Origin: Oceanisphaera marina
GTDB taxonomy: Bacteria > Pseudomonadota > Gammaproteobacteria > Enterobacterales > Aeromonadaceae
Reading direction: 5' to 3'
Assembly (NCBI RefSeq): GCF_014643915.1
Contig: NZ_BMKE01000004.1
Coordinates: 51,765-115,764, forward strand
Length of the DNA stretch: 64,000 bases
The position numbers were made by a program, and so were the translations under genes. This document shows, piece after piece, positions 52,194 to 61,932 of the stretch. The notes under the pieces are model-generated. The model saw only the letters and a program-made list of their open reading frames with translations, searched no databases and was not told where the DNA came from. How positions within the stretch are numbered: the first letter of the stretch is position 1; each line of letters opens with the position of its first letter.

Positions 52194-52816
52194 CGCTTCA
52201 CGCTTCACGCTTCACGCTTCACGCTTCACGCTTCACGCTTCACGCTTCACGCTTCACGCTTCACGCTTCACGCTTCACGCTTCACGCTTCACGCTTCACG
52301 CTTCACGCTTCACGCTTCACGCTTCACGCTTCACGCTTCACGCTTCACGCTTCACGCTTCACGCTTCACGCTTCACGCTTCACGCTTCACGCTTCACGCT
52401 TCACGCTTCACGCTTCACGCTTCACGCTTCACGCTTCACGCTTCACGCTTCACGCTTCACGCTTCACGCTTCACGCTTCACGCTTCACGCTTCACGCTTC
52501 ACGCTTCACGCTTCACGCTTCACGCTTCACGCTTCACGCTTCACGCTTCACGCTTCACGCTTCACGCTTCACGCTTCACGCTTCACGCTTCACGCTTCAC
52601 GCTTCACGCTTCACGCTTCACGCTTCACGCTTCACGCTTCACGCTTCACGCTTCACGCTTCACGCTTCACGCTTCACGCTTCACGCTTCACGCTTCACGC
52701 TTCACGCTTCACGCTTCACGCTTCACGCTTCACGCTTCACGCTTCACGCTTCACGCTTCACGCTTCACGCTTCACGCTTCACGCTTCACGCTTCACGCTT
52801 CACGCTTCACGCTTCA
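52194..52816. repeat. Perfect 7-bp tandem array, 89 copies of CGCTTCA
   Basis: CGCTTCA repeats without interruption for 623 bases (89 x 7). I checked the phase at each 60-base line and saw no substitution or slip. The array starts 23 bases after the bidirectional terminator and ends 4 bases before the valS stop codon, so the valS mRNA would carry (UGAAGCG)n as its 3' tail. All three plus-strand frames are open; each minus-strand frame has a TGA every 21 bases. The copy number may be limited by sequencing or assembly. Confidence 0.97.
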
Positions 52817-52820
52817 CAGC

Positions 52821-55685
52821 TTACAAGCTGGCAATCTGCTCTTGCTGTTGTATCAGCTTGGTCAGCACGGCTTGATATTCATCGAGCTTTTCCTGCTCCT
52901 TGGCAACCACATCGGCGGGAGCCTTGGCTACAAAGCCGGCGTTGTTCAGCTTGCCCTCGATGCGTTTGATCTCGCCCTTGGTTTTATCCAGCTCTTTTTG
53001 CAAACGAGCCAGTTCGGCGTCTTTGTCAATCAAGCCGGCCATGGGCAACAACAACTCGGTATCACCAATCAATTGTTTGGTTGAGGTGGGCGCGGTTTCA
53101 TCGGCGGCCAGGTAGGTAATCTCTTCCAGCTTGGCCATGGACTTCAGGAAGGCCTCGTTGTCGCGAGCACGGCGCGCGTCATCGCCGGCAGGACGTAACA
53201 ACACCGACAGTGCCTTGCTTGGCGCTATGTTCATTTCGGCCCGCAGGTTACGAATCGACACAATAAAACGCTTTACCCATTCCAGATCGGCCATCGCCTC
53301 GCGGTCTTCCAGCGCTGCGTCCACTTCTGGATAGGCTGCCAGCATGATGCTGTCGCCACCACGGTTGGCTAAAGGTGCCACGCGCTGCCAGATTTCTTCG
53401 GTGATGTAAGGCATGATGGGGTGTGCCAGGCGCAGCAAGGTTTCCAGCACTTCGATCAGGGTTTTACGGGTGGCGCGTTGTTCGGCCTCCGAGCCATGCC
53501 AGAGTACCGGCTTGGTCAGCTCCAGATACCAGTCACAGAACTGGTTCCAGATAAACTCGTACAGCGCATTGGCGGCCCGGTCGAAGCGATAGCTGTCCAT
53601 CGCTTCGCGTACGTCCTTGATGGTCACTTGCAGCTGTGCCTGGATCCAGCGATCGGCCAGAGAATAAGCCAGCTCGCCGCCCTTGTCTGCGGCATGAGCG
53701 CCGCAATCCTGCTCCTCGGTGCTCATCAGCACATAACGTGAGGCGTTCCACAGTTTGTTGCAGAAGTTGCGATAACCGTCGAGGCGGCGCATGTCCCAGT
53801 TGATGTCACGACCGGTAGAGGCCATGGCCGCCAGGGTAAAGCGCAGTGCGTCGGTACCGTGAGCTTCAATACCGTCGGCAAAGGTCTTGCGGGTATCTTT
53901 TTCTATCTTGGCTGCCAGCTTGGGCTGCATCATGTTGCCGGTGCGCTTGGTGACCAGCGACTCCAGGTCGATACCGTCGATCATATCCAGCGGATCCAGC
54001 ACGTTACCCTTGGATTTCGACATTTTATCGCCATTTTCGTCACGGATAAGTCCGGTCACGTAAACGGTTTTAAAGGGTACCTGTGGCTTGCCGTTTTCAT
54101 CCTTGATGAAGTGCATGGTCATCATGATCATGCGCGCCACCCAGAAGAAAATAATATCAAAGCCGGTCACCAGCACGTTGGTGGGGTGAAAGGTAGACAA
54201 GTCTGGCGTTTTTTCCGGCCAGCCCAGGGTAGAGAAGGTCCATAGTGCAGAGCTGAACCAGGTATCCAGTACGTCTTCGTCCTGGTTCAGAGTGACGTCG
54301 GCACCCAGCTTGTAGGTGGCGCGCACTTCGGCTTCATCCCGGCCCACATAGACCTTGCCGTCGGCGTCGTACCAGGCGGGAATTCGATGACCCCACCACA
54401 ACTGACGCGAGATACACCAGTCCTGCACGTCACGCATCCAGGAGAAGTACATGTTTTCATACTGCTTGGGTACAAACTCGATATCACCGTCTTCTACCGC
54501 CTGGGTCGCCACCTTGGCCAGAGGGGCGGCGCGCACATACCACTGGTCGGTGAGCATGGGCTCGATGACCACGCCACCGCGGTCGCCATAAGGTACCGTC
54601 AGGTCGTGATCTTTCACACCATCCAGCAGCCCCAGCTCATCCAGTGCGTTCACTATGGCTTTACGGGCGGCAAAGCGCTCCAGGCCGTGAAACTGAGCGG
54701 GCAGCTCGGCCGCGTACACATCACTGACTTCGCCCTTGGTGGTGAATACCTCGGCCAGGTCGCGAATGTGCGCATCTAGGGTCAGCACGTTGATTAACGG
54801 CAGCTGATGGCGCTTGCCCACTTCTGCATCGTTAAAGTCGTGAGCCGGGGTGATTTTTACGCAGCCGGTGCCTTTTTCCATATCCGCGTGTTCGTCGCCG
54901 ACAATCGGAATACGGCGGCCAACCAGCGGCAGTTCGACAAACTTGCCAATCAGGCTTTGATAGCGCGGATCTTCGGGATTGACCGCAACGGCGGTATCGC
55001 CGAGCATGGTTTCGGGACGGGTGGTGGCGACCACCAGGTAGTTTTTACCGTCGGCAGTGGTGGCACCATCGGCCAGCGGATAGCGGAAATGCCACATGTG
55101 GCCTTTTACATCTCGGTTTTCCACTTCCAGATCCGAAATGGCGGTATTGAGCTTGGGATCCCAGTTCACCAGACGTTTGCCGCGATAAATCAGGTCGTCT
55201 TCATACAAGCGTACGAATACTTCCTTTACCGCATTGGACAAGCCTTCATCCATGGTAAAGCGTTCACGCTCCCAATCCACAGAAGCGCCCAAACGACGCA
55301 GCTGCTGGGTAATGGTGCCGCCGGATTCTTTTTTCCAGTCCCAGATTTTATCGATAAAGGCTTCGCGGCCGTAATCGTGGCGGGTTTTGTCTTCTTCTGC
55401 TGCGATTTTGCGCTCAACCACCATTTGGGTGGCAATGCCGGCGTGGTCGGTTCCCACCTGCCACAAGGTATTCTTGCCCTGCATGCGCTGATAGCGGATC
55501 AGGGTATCCATTATGGTGTCCTGAAAGGCATGGCCCATGTGCAGGCTACCTGTCACGTTGGGTGGCGGTATCATGATGCTGTATGCAGGCTTGCTGGTGT
55601 CGCCATGAGGCTTGAAGTAGCCCTTGTTTTCCCATTGCTGGTACATGGCCTGCTCGATGGCGTTGGGATTAAATGTTTTTTCCAT
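52821..55685 (-). CDS. valS: Valyl-tRNA synthetase
   Basis: Class I aminoacyl-tRNA synthetase charging tRNA-Val, 954 residues. HIGH-type motif [15 protein letters not shown] near residue 40, editing domain (about 190-330), KMSKS motif in [15 protein letters not shown] near residue 550, and a C-terminal coiled coil ([22 protein letters not shown]). The stop is 4 bases from the heptamer array, with no terminator of its own. It is the last gene of pepA-holC-valS. Confidence 0.97.
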   Translation of the reverse strand: MEKTFNPNAIEQAMYQQWENKGYFKPHGDTSKPAYSIMIPPPNVTGSLHMGHAFQDTIMDTLIRYQRMQGKNTLWQVGTDHAGIATQMVVERKIAAEEDKTRHDYGREAFIDKIWDWKKESGGTITQQLRRLGASVDWERERFTMDEGLSNAVKEVFVRLYEDDLIYRGKRLVNWDPKLNTAISDLEVENRDVKGHMWHFRYPLADGATTADGKNYLVVATTRPETMLGDTAVAVNPEDPRYQSLIGKFVELPLVGRRIPIVGDEHADMEKGTGCVKITPAHDFNDAEVGKRHQLPLINVLTLDAHIRDLAEVFTTKGEVSDVYAAELPAQFHGLERFAARKAIVNALDELGLLDGVKDHDLTVPYGDRGGVVIEPMLTDQWYVRAAPLAKVATQAVEDGDIEFVPKQYENMYFSWMRDVQDWCISRQLWWGHRIPAWYDADGKVYVGRDEAEVRATYKLGADVTLNQDEDVLDTWFSSALWTFSTLGWPEKTPDLSTFHPTNVLVTGFDIIFFWVARMIMMTMHFIKDENGKPQVPFKTVYVTGLIRDENGDKMSKSKGNVLDPLDMIDGIDLESLVTKRTGNMMQPKLAAKIEKDTRKTFADGIEAHGTDALRFTLAAMASTGRDINWDMRRLDGYRNFCNKLWNASRYVLMSTEEQDCGAHAADKGGELAYSLADRWIQAQLQVTIKDVREAMDSYRFDRAANALYEFIWNQFCDWYLELTKPVLWHGSEAEQRATRKTLIEVLETLLRLAHPIMPYITEEIWQRVAPLANRGGDSIMLAAYPEVDAALEDREAMADLEWVKRFIVSIRNLRAEMNIAPSKALSVLLRPAGDDARRARDNEAFLKSMAKLEEITYLAADETAPTSTKQLIGDTELLLPMAGLIDKDAELARLQKELDKTKGEIKRIEGKLNNAGFVAKAPADVVAKEQEKLDEYQAVLTKLIQQQEQIASL

Positions 55686-55689
55686 GATG

Positions 55690-56136
55690 TTATTCGTCTT
55701 GAGTTTGGGAAGGTACAGGAGCGGTTGTCAGTGTAAAACCGGCCTGGCGATAGGCTTTAAAGCGCTCGCGAGCCTGTTGTTTGCCTTCGTCATCCGAGGG
55801 CACAAAATCAATCAGCTGCTTAAAACGCCGAGCAAAATCCGGGGCGACTGGTGCCAGGTTGATCAGCACGGCACGGCCACTTTGTGGCGCCTGCCAGCCG
55901 ATCATGACCTGAGCCCCCTGACGAGGGCCTTCGCCCTGGAGGTTGTGGGCAACAAAACCGTCGGCAGGCTGTTGCCATAGCCGTTCATCCAGCGCTTCGG
56001 CCTGGGCCTGATCGCGGGCATGAATAAAGACGCCCAGCCCCTGGCGATAGCAGTCGGTGGTGAGTTGGCACACCCACTGTTCCAGCGCCTCGGGGCCAGC
56101 CGCCTCTGGCAGCAAATAAAAACAGCCTTGGCTCAT
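55690..56136 (-). CDS. holC: DNA polymerase III chi subunit
   Basis: Clamp-loader accessory subunit that links the psi subunit to single-strand binding protein. It is 148 residues. Typical features: C-terminal-of-SSB binding fold with [41 protein letters not shown], and [24 protein letters not shown]. It sits 4 bases before valS and 2 bases after pepA, the conserved order in gammaproteobacteria. Confidence 0.93.
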   Translation of the reverse strand: MSQGCFYLLPEAAGPEALEQWVCQLTTDCYRQGLGVFIHARDQAQAEALDERLWQQPADGFVAHNLQGEGPRQGAQVMIGWQAPQSGRAVLINLAPVAPDFARRFKQLIDFVPSDDEGKQQARERFKAYRQAGFTLTTAPVPSQTQDE

Positions 56137-56138
56137 AG

Positions 56139-57650
56139 TTACTCTTCGATATTGTTAACGCCGGCCCGGTTCAGTAAAAACTGGGTCAACAGGGGAACCG
56201 GACGGCCGGTCGCGCCCTTGTTTTTGCCGCTGAGCCAGGCCGTTCCGGCCACGTCCAGATGCGCCCAGTTGTACTTTTTAGTGAAGCGAGCCAGGAAGCA
56301 GGCGGCGGTAATGGCGCCGGCGGCACGACCACCAATGTTGGCCATATCGGCAAACGGGCTCTCCAGCTGCTCCTGGTACTCTTCGGTCATCGGCAGGCGC
56401 CAGGCTCGGTCACCGGCCTGCTCGGAGGCATTCAGCAGCTCGTGCGCCAGGGGGTTATGGTTGGCCAGTAATGCCGAGGTATGATGGCCCAGGGCCACAA
56501 TACTGGCACCGGTCAGGGTCGCCACATCGACCACCACTTCTGGATCGAAGCGTTCAACAAAGGTGAGGGCATCGCACAGCACCAGGCGACCTTCGGCATC
56601 GGTATTCAGTACTTCAATGGTCTGGCCCGACATGCTGGTGAGAATATCGCCGGGGCGATAGGCGTTACCATCGGGCATGTTTTCGCAACCGGCCAGAATG
56701 GCGACTACATTGATGGGCAGCTGCAATTCGGCCAGGGCCTGCATGGTACCCAGTACCGAGGCGGCACCGCCCATGTCGTACTTCATCTCGTCCATGCCTT
56801 CGCCAGGCTTCAATGAAATACCACCGGCATCAAAGGTCAGTCCCTTGCCCACCAGGGCAATGGGGCGGGCATCCGGATCCGGGTTACCCTTGTATTCAAT
56901 GACCGCCATCATGGCTTCGTTTTGCGAGCCACGGGCCACGGCCAGGTAGGCATTCATGCCCAGCTCGGCCATTTCTTCTTCGCCAATGACCCGGGTATTG
57001 ATGTTTTCCCAGGCATCGGCCAGCTGGCGGGCTTGAGAGGCAAGATAGGCCGGGTTGCATACGTTAGGTGGCATATTCGCCACATCACGACACACTCTAA
57101 CGCCGCGAGCCACGGCCAGACCGTGGGCGATGGCACGCTCGCCAATGGGCAATTCTCGTCGCGTGGGCACGTTGAATACCATTTTGCGCAGCGGACGGCG
57201 CGGCTCGGCTTTGTTGGTTTTGAACTGATCGAAGGTGTACAGGCTGGCCTTGGTGGTTTCTACTGCCTGGCGCACTTTCCAGTAAGTATCACGGCCCTTG
57301 ACGTGCAGTTCGGTTAAAAAGCACACTGCTTCCATCGAGCCGGTATCGTTAAGAGTACTAATGGTATTGCGGATAATTTGTTTATACTGGCGTTCGTCCA
57401 GCTCACGTTCTTTACCACAGCCAACCAGCAGTACGCGCTCGCTGAGTACGCCGGGTACTTGATGCAGTAGCAACATCTGGCCGGCTTTACCTTCCAGATC
57501 GCCGCGGCGCAGCAGGGCACTCAGGTAGCCGTCGCTGATTTTATCCAGCTGTTCGGCCACAGGAGACAGACGGCGGGGTTCAAAGACACCCACCACGATA
57601 CAGGCGCTACGCTGTTTCTCGGGGCTACCACTTTTAACACTGAACTCCAT
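56139..57650 (-). CDS. pepA: Cytosol leucyl aminopeptidase PepA
   Basis: Di-metal M17 aminopeptidase of 503 residues; in E. coli also a DNA-binding protein (XerCD recombination at cer, carAB regulation). Metal-site signatures: [16 protein letters not shown] and [14 protein letters not shown], with KYDMGGAAS between. N-terminal domain [13 protein letters not shown]. It is divergent from lptF; a 9-bp inverted repeat lies upstream at 57721-57749. Confidence 0.97.
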   Translation of the reverse strand: MEFSVKSGSPEKQRSACIVVGVFEPRRLSPVAEQLDKISDGYLSALLRRGDLEGKAGQMLLLHQVPGVLSERVLLVGCGKERELDERQYKQIIRNTISTLNDTGSMEAVCFLTELHVKGRDTYWKVRQAVETTKASLYTFDQFKTNKAEPRRPLRKMVFNVPTRRELPIGERAIAHGLAVARGVRVCRDVANMPPNVCNPAYLASQARQLADAWENINTRVIGEEEMAELGMNAYLAVARGSQNEAMMAVIEYKGNPDPDARPIALVGKGLTFDAGGISLKPGEGMDEMKYDMGGAASVLGTMQALAELQLPINVVAILAGCENMPDGNAYRPGDILTSMSGQTIEVLNTDAEGRLVLCDALTFVERFDPEVVVDVATLTGASIVALGHHTSALLANHNPLAHELLNASEQAGDRAWRLPMTEEYQEQLESPFADMANIGGRAAGAITAACFLARFTKKYNWAHLDVAGTAWLSGKNKGATGRPVPLLTQFLLNRAGVNNIEE

Positions 57651-57720
57651 GGATTCTCCTACAGCTTGAAGACAATGAGCCTTAGATCAACGATAATGAT
57701 GACCGTCGCTAAAACATGCT

Positions 57721-57749
57721 GATTTTCGCTGACATAATATGCGAAAATC
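57721..57749. promoter_or_regulatory. Inverted repeat in the pepA/lptF divergent region
   Basis: GATTTTCGC (57721-57729) and GCGAAAATC (57741-57749) are perfect inverted copies around an 11-base spacer holding TAATAT, a possible -10 box. It is a candidate operator for one or both divergent genes. The regulator is unknown; PepA itself, a DNA-binding protein, is one possibility. Confidence 0.45.
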
Positions 57750-57811
57750 GTAATTTTACGCTTATTCTTAAGCGTTTCCATTGAAAAGACAAGTTAACAC
57801 TGGGATTAACG

Positions 57812-58924
57812 GTGATTGCATTTCGCTATTTGTTTTGGGAAACCCTGAAGACACAGCTTGCTGTGTTATTCGTGCTACTGCTGATCTTCATCAGCCAGAA
57901 CTTTATCGAGGTACTGGGGGGAGCTGCCAATGGCACCATACCCGCCGGTCTGGTCGGTAAACTCCTGCTGCTGAACGTACCCGACATGACCACGCTGATG
58001 TTGCCCATCAGTCTGTTTCTGGGCATTTTATTTGCTCATGGTCGCCTGTATGCCGAGAGCGAGATGACGGTGATGCGCGCCGTAGGCATAGGCCCGGGCA
58101 AGATCATGGTAATCACATTGGTGCTGGCCTTGTTCTGGACCGGGGCTGCCCTGATGAACTCCTTGTGGCTAAACCCCTGGTCGAAGGCCCAAGTGTATCA
58201 GATAAGAGAGCAGGTAAAGGCCGACCCCGGTTTTGCCCTGTTGCGTCAGGCGCGCTTCATGAGCCTGGACGGTGGTCGGGTGGTGGCCTACATCGAAAGT
58301 TTAAATACCAGCGATACCGATAACAGTAATTTAAGCCGGTTATTTGTGGTGCAGCGGGCGCAGGCCCAGCAGGCCCCCAGCATAGTGGTGGCGAACAGCG
58401 GGCGTTTTCAGGAACGTGACGGTGGCCAGTGGTTAACTCTGGATGAAGGGCGCCGCTACAGCGGTGTGCCGGGCAGCCGAGAGTTTGATATAGCCGAATT
58501 TGATGAATACAGCGCCTTTATTCGTGCCAGCGAAATAGGTGAAGTTGAGCGCAAGGAGGCGGCGATCGACAGTGGGACCTTAAATCAGTCCGATGAATTA
58601 CTCGACAAGGTCGAGTTGCAATGGCGACTGGTACTTCCCCTCTCCATGCTGGTGCTGGTGCTGGCCGTGGTACCTCTGGCGGTGGTGAATCCTCGGCAGG
58701 GCCGTTATGCCAAGTTGTTGCCGGCCATATTGTTATATCTGGCTTATTTCTTGTTACAAAGTGCCTCTCGTTCGGCGGTAGAGGCGGGCACTCTGCCCAT
58801 CTATCCTGGACTTTATACGGTCCCCATCGGCTTTTTATTATTGGTGGCTTTGCCACTGAACTTGCTGGAAACGGCCTGGTGGAGTCGAACCCGAGAAAAA
58901 ATCAAACGGAACAAGGCTGCCTGA
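57812..58924 (+). CDS. lptF: LPS export permease LptF
   Basis: Transmembrane subunit of LptB2FGC, with a periplasmic jellyroll between membrane helices 3 and 4. It is 370 residues. Start is GTG 57812 giving MIAFRYLFWETLKTQLAVLF, as in LptF. Family text includes LPISLFLGILFAHGRLYAESEMTV and VVPLAVVNPRQGRYAKLLPA. lptG overlaps by one base. The ATPase lptB is in the first kilobase of this window. Confidence 0.96.
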   Translation: MIAFRYLFWETLKTQLAVLFVLLLIFISQNFIEVLGGAANGTIPAGLVGKLLLLNVPDMTTLMLPISLFLGILFAHGRLYAESEMTVMRAVGIGPGKIMVITLVLALFWTGAALMNSLWLNPWSKAQVYQIREQVKADPGFALLRQARFMSLDGGRVVAYIESLNTSDTDNSNLSRLFVVQRAQAQQAPSIVVANSGRFQERDGGQWLTLDEGRRYSGVPGSREFDIAEFDEYSAFIRASEIGEVERKEAAIDSGTLNQSDELLDKVELQWRLVLPLSMLVLVLAVVPLAVVNPRQGRYAKLLPAILLYLAYFLLQSASRSAVEAGTLPIYPGLYTVPIGFLLLVALPLNLLETAWWSRTREKIKRNKAA

Positions 58925-59994
58925 TGTTAACTATTCTGGATCGCTACATCGGCCGTACCGTGTTGATGTCTATGTTATTGTGCGAGCTTACCCTGGTAGG
59001 CTTGTCTGCCATTATTCGCTACGTAGAACAGCTGCGCAGCGTGGGGGAGGGGAGTTACACCTTATTATCGGCTTTTTATTTTGTATTGCTGTCGATGCCG
59101 CAGGAAATTGTGCTGTTTTTCCCCATCGCCGCCTTGCTGGGAGGGCTGATAGGACTGGGCCAGTTGGCCAGTAGTAGCGAGTTGGTGGTGATGCAGGCGG
59201 CCGGTCGCTCCCGCTTCAATATCGTGATCAGCACATTGAAAACCACGCTCCCGCTCATGGCGCTGATTATGCTGATGGGCGAGTATGTGGCGCCGGTGAC
59301 CAAGTTGGCGTCCGACGACCTGCGAACTCAGGCGCGTTCCGATGGTCAGGTGGTGTTGTCAGTTTACGGGGTGTGGGCCAAAGACAATGACGCTTATATC
59401 AATATCGGTCAGGCACGCCGTGACGGCACTCTGAACGATATTACCCTCTACTATTTTGACGATAATATCCAGCTACAGCGTATTACTCAGGCCGCGAGTG
59501 CCAGGTATGAGGGCCAGCAATGGCAGCTGACCAATATTACCGACACCTTGTTTAACCCTGGGGTATCTATTGAAACCAAACATTTTGATAGCCGCAACTG
59601 GCAAACCAGTCTGACCCCCGAAAAGCTGGGAGTGGTGGCCATAGATCCCGATGAGCTGTCGATGCGGGGCTTGTGGGAGTACCGGGGGTATTTGGAAGAT
59701 AATGGCCAGGACAGTGGCTTGTATGAGCTGGAATTCTGGCGTAAAGCCCTGCAGCCGGTCATGGTTATCGCCATGATGCTGCTGGCCTCTTCCTTTGTAT
59801 TTGGCGCCTTGCGCAGCGTTACCATGGGCGCGCGTTTGTTGATGGGTATCTTGTTTGGCTTCAGTTTCTATGTGGCCAATGAGGTGTTTGGCCCCATCAG
59901 TCTGGTCTATGCCGTCCCCCCTATACTGGGGGCGCTTGGTCCCAGCCTGTTGTTTATCGGCATAGCGTTATTTCTGCTCAATAGAAAAGCCTAG
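58924..59994 (+). CDS. lptG: LPS export permease LptG
   Basis: Second transmembrane subunit of the LPS extractor, 356 residues. Start ATG 58924 overlaps the lptF stop by one base (TGATG) and gives LTILDRYIGRTVLMSMLLCEL; the longer frame back to 58621 is within lptF. Six helices in two clusters around a periplasmic jellyroll; ELVVMQAAGRSRF is the coupling region. Followed by a short AGC heptamer run and a terminator. Confidence 0.96.
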   Translation: MLTILDRYIGRTVLMSMLLCELTLVGLSAIIRYVEQLRSVGEGSYTLLSAFYFVLLSMPQEIVLFFPIAALLGGLIGLGQLASSSELVVMQAAGRSRFNIVISTLKTTLPLMALIMLMGEYVAPVTKLASDDLRTQARSDGQVVLSVYGVWAKDNDAYINIGQARRDGTLNDITLYYFDDNIQLQRITQAASARYEGQQWQLTNITDTLFNPGVSIETKHFDSRNWQTSLTPEKLGVVAIDPDELSMRGLWEYRGYLEDNGQDSGLYELEFWRKALQPVMVIAMMLLASSFVFGALRSVTMGARLLMGILFGFSFYVANEVFGPISLVYAVPPILGALGPSLLFIGIALFLLNRKA

Positions 59995-60002
59995 TCTACA
60001 GT

Positions 60003-60023
60003 AGCTGCAAGCTAAGCTCTCAG
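60003..60023 (+). repeat. Short AGC-type heptamers after lptG
   Basis: Units at 60003 (AGCTGCA) and 60010 (AGCTAAG), then CTCTCAG, in the 8-29 bases beyond the lptG stop. Weak by itself; listed because the same sense-strand pattern follows rsmI, valS and the RDD gene. Confidence 0.4.
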
Positions 60024-60056
60024 AAAAAAACACAGGCCTGCGGGCCTGTGTTTTTT
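60024..60056. terminator. Bidirectional terminator between lptG and the RDD gene
   Basis: CACAGGCC / GGCCTGTG stem with a short loop, A-run on the left and six T on the right, 30 bases after the lptG stop. Confidence 0.92.
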
Positions 60057-60068
60057 GGTGTTGCTCTT

Positions 60069-60096
60069 GGCTGATAGGTTAAGGCTGACGGCTTAC
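60069..60096 (-). repeat. AGC-type heptamers after the RDD gene
   Basis: On the minus strand, starting at the stop codon, AGCCGTC, AGCCTTA, ACCTATC and AGCCAAG follow each other with a 7-base period. The first unit shares its A with the TAA stop of the RDD gene. Confidence 0.55.
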
Positions 60097-60599
60097 CCTT
60101 GTGTTTTATCCAGCAACTGCTTGTTCAGTTCTTTGCTCATTACGATCACTTCACAGTCGGCAATTTTATCCTGCAGGGCCAGTTTGGTTCGCGGGTTAAA
60201 TACAATCCAGAAATTACCCACCCCCAGCAAGGCACTGGCGGCACGAATAATACATTGTGCCAGGCGCAGTCGCTTACCATTGGTGTTTTGTACCCTTAAC
60301 CGCCAGGCTCGCATACCAATCGTCTGGCCACTGGTACGCCAAAACCAGCAATAGAAAAACAGGGCAACCGCCAGCAGGCACAGCTGATATCCTCTGCTGG
60401 CGCTTAATAGTGCAGCGGTATCTTCATAGGAGCCAAGGTTAATCCACCCCATAGACAACGCCAGCGCCGTGACACCAAAGTAAATAAAGCCGGTTACCAT
60501 CAAGAGTGAGATTACTACCAGAAGGTCATACAGCCAGGCCGCCAGGCGACGCATCAGTCCCGCTCGCGGTAAGCCGACATAATCCGAATAAGAAGACAT
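60093..60599 (-). CDS. RDD family membrane protein
   Basis: 168-residue protein of the RDD family, function unknown. It opens with GLPRAGLMRRLAAWLYDLLVV, the R-D-D-type motif, has three hydrophobic segments (LLVVISLLMVTGFIYFGV, GYQLCLLAVALFFYCWFW, and a weaker one near GVGNFWIVF), and the conserved TSGQTIGMRAWRLRV. Some relatives are near transport or division genes. Convergent with lptG; the tRNA-Leu lies divergently upstream. Confidence 0.88.
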   Translation of the reverse strand: MSSYSDYVGLPRAGLMRRLAAWLYDLLVVISLLMVTGFIYFGVTALALSMGWINLGSYEDTAALLSASRGYQLCLLAVALFFYCWFWRTSGQTIGMRAWRLRVQNTNGKRLRLAQCIIRAASALLGVGNFWIVFNPRTKLALQDKIADCEVIVMSKELNKQLLDKTQG

Positions 60600-60745
60600 T
60601 ACTAGACACCGCCATTTACTGAAAAGTTAAGTTGGCGCATTCTAGCAAAAGCGGCGGGGCCTGGTCATTTTTGTACGGATTATGGTTAAATACCCATTTG
60701 GTGAGCAATTTGTGCGCAGTCGGCTCGTCTAATGTAATAATCTGC

Positions 60746-60773
60746 TTGCGGCCGGCGTTTGAATACGTATAAT
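60746..60773 (+). promoter_or_regulatory. Promoter of tRNA-Leu(CAA)
   Basis: TTGCGG at 60746-60751 and a perfect TATAAT at 60768-60773, 16 bases apart, with the tRNA starting 39 bases downstream. The leader holds an inverted repeat, TTCACCT / AGGTGAA (60773-60795). Confidence 0.7.
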
Positions 60774-60811
60774 TCACCTCGCTCACCAAGGTGAAGCAAG
60801 CAACAAGCAGT

Positions 60812-60896
60812 GGCGGTGTGGTGAAATTGGTATACACGACGGATTCAAAATCCGTTGCCTTCGGGCGTGGCGGTTCAAGTCCGCCCACCGCTACCA
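60812..60896 (+). tRNA. tRNA-Leu(CAA)
   Basis: 85 nt with CCA encoded. Acceptor stem GGCGGTG pairs with CACCGCT (first pair G-U). D arm has TTGGTA, anticodon stem ACGGA / TCCGT with loop TTCAAAA (anticodon CAA), a long variable arm (TGCCTTCGGGCG), and T arm with GGTTCAAGTCC. The long variable arm fits type II leucine tRNA. It reads UUG codons. Confidence 0.94.
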
Positions 60897-61265
60897 CTTC
60901 AAATAAAGTAATGTAACTCCCCAAGCAATACCTCCTGGTAAAATAGATAACCTCCATCTTATAAAGCTATACTATCTAAGCAGCTGCCAACGGCACTGAC
61001 GAAGGTTTTTCCTGTCTTTTTTTATTCAGCCATGTTGAAGCAGGGTTAGTCATAACGCTCCTGCCCGCTCGGTAACGCTCGAATCAAGAAGTTTCACCAT
61101 CGCAAACTCCAGTTTTCTCAATCAGTTTTGCTGTTCGCTGCCACGATTTATCTGTTCTCTACTATTCTAAACGAGTTGCTTTAAATCTAACCGTTGAAAA
61201 TAGAATCGTTCAAGCCTTGTGTATTGAATCACACTGTCAGAGATATCTTTTATAGGAAGACCTCT
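60897..61265. other. Intergenic region between tRNA-Leu(CAA) and mscL
   Basis: About 370 bases. AT-rich around 60935-61020, with a long T-run (TCTTTTTTTATTC) near 61015 that could end the tRNA transcript, although I see no clear stem before it. The mscL promoter should lie in the right half. Nothing else I can support. Confidence 0.35.
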
Positions 61266-61730
61266 ATGAGTAAAGCGACTGGTTTTATTAGTGAGTTTCG
61301 CAAGTTTGCCATCAAGGGCAACATGATTGACTTGGCGGTCGGGGTTATCATTGGTGGCGCGTTCAGCAAAATAATCGATTCGCTGGTGCGTGATGTTCTT
61401 ATGCCAGTCATCAACTTCCTGCTCGGTGGAGAAGTGGACTTTTCCAATAAACTACTGGTGTTGCGCGCACCCGAAGCATATTCAGGGCCTCACACTCAAG
61501 AGGCGTTAACGGAAGCTGGGGCCGTGGTTTTATATTGGGGTAATTTTGTGACTGTTTTCATTAATTTTATTCTGCTGGCTTTGGTCGTTTTTTTCATGGT
61601 TAAAATGATCAATCGCATGCGCGAGTCTTTTCATCACGAAGAAGCCAAAAAACCTGCATCCCCACCGGAAGATGTGGTATTGCTGCGCGAAATCCGCGAT
61701 GTGTTGCAGCAAAAAAACAGCCAACCCTGA
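61266..61730 (+). CDS. mscL: Large-conductance mechanosensitive channel MscL
   Basis: Pentameric safety valve opened by membrane tension under hypo-osmotic shock. It is 154 residues from ATG 61266, with AGGAAG upstream. TM1 ([22 protein letters not shown]) carries the pore-lining glycine-rich core; TM2 is [21 protein letters not shown]; the C-terminal helix is [14 protein letters not shown] periplasmic loop lies between. The frame opens upstream at 61194 without conservation. A weak terminator follows at 61756-61779. Confidence 0.96.
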   Translation: MSKATGFISEFRKFAIKGNMIDLAVGVIIGGAFSKIIDSLVRDVLMPVINFLLGGEVDFSNKLLVLRAPEAYSGPHTQEALTEAGAVVLYWGNFVTVFINFILLALVVFFMVKMINRMRESFHHEEAKKPASPPEDVVLLREIRDVLQQKNSQP

Positions 61731-61755
61731 CGTTCATGCTCGCCTGAGTTTTGCT

Positions 61756-61779
61756 CCCGCCGGTTGGCGGGACTGTTTA
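61756..61779 (+). terminator. Probable terminator after mscL
   Basis: CCCGCC / GGCGGG stem with a GGTT loop, followed by ACTGTTTAT, a short and imperfect T-tract. It lies 26 bases past the mscL stop. Confidence 0.5.
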
Positions 61780-61932
61780 TGTACGATTCCCGTCGCAAGA
61801 GCGATCAAGTAGAATAGCCTGTTCCGTTTTTACCCTTGGCCATATGACGTTACCGACGGCACGCTCATGTTGCGTCCAGACGGTGGTCTGGCTGCCCTTG
61901 TTTTCAGCTTAACAGTATAAGAGTGTATTCCC

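Noticed and set aside
52194-52816. CRISPR array
   Set aside because: Units are 7 bases, contiguous and without spacers, and no cas genes are near.
60616-60957. 113-residue minus-strand ORF
   Set aside because: It runs across the tRNA-Leu(CAA) gene in antisense; its middle is the usual translation shadow of a leucine tRNA.
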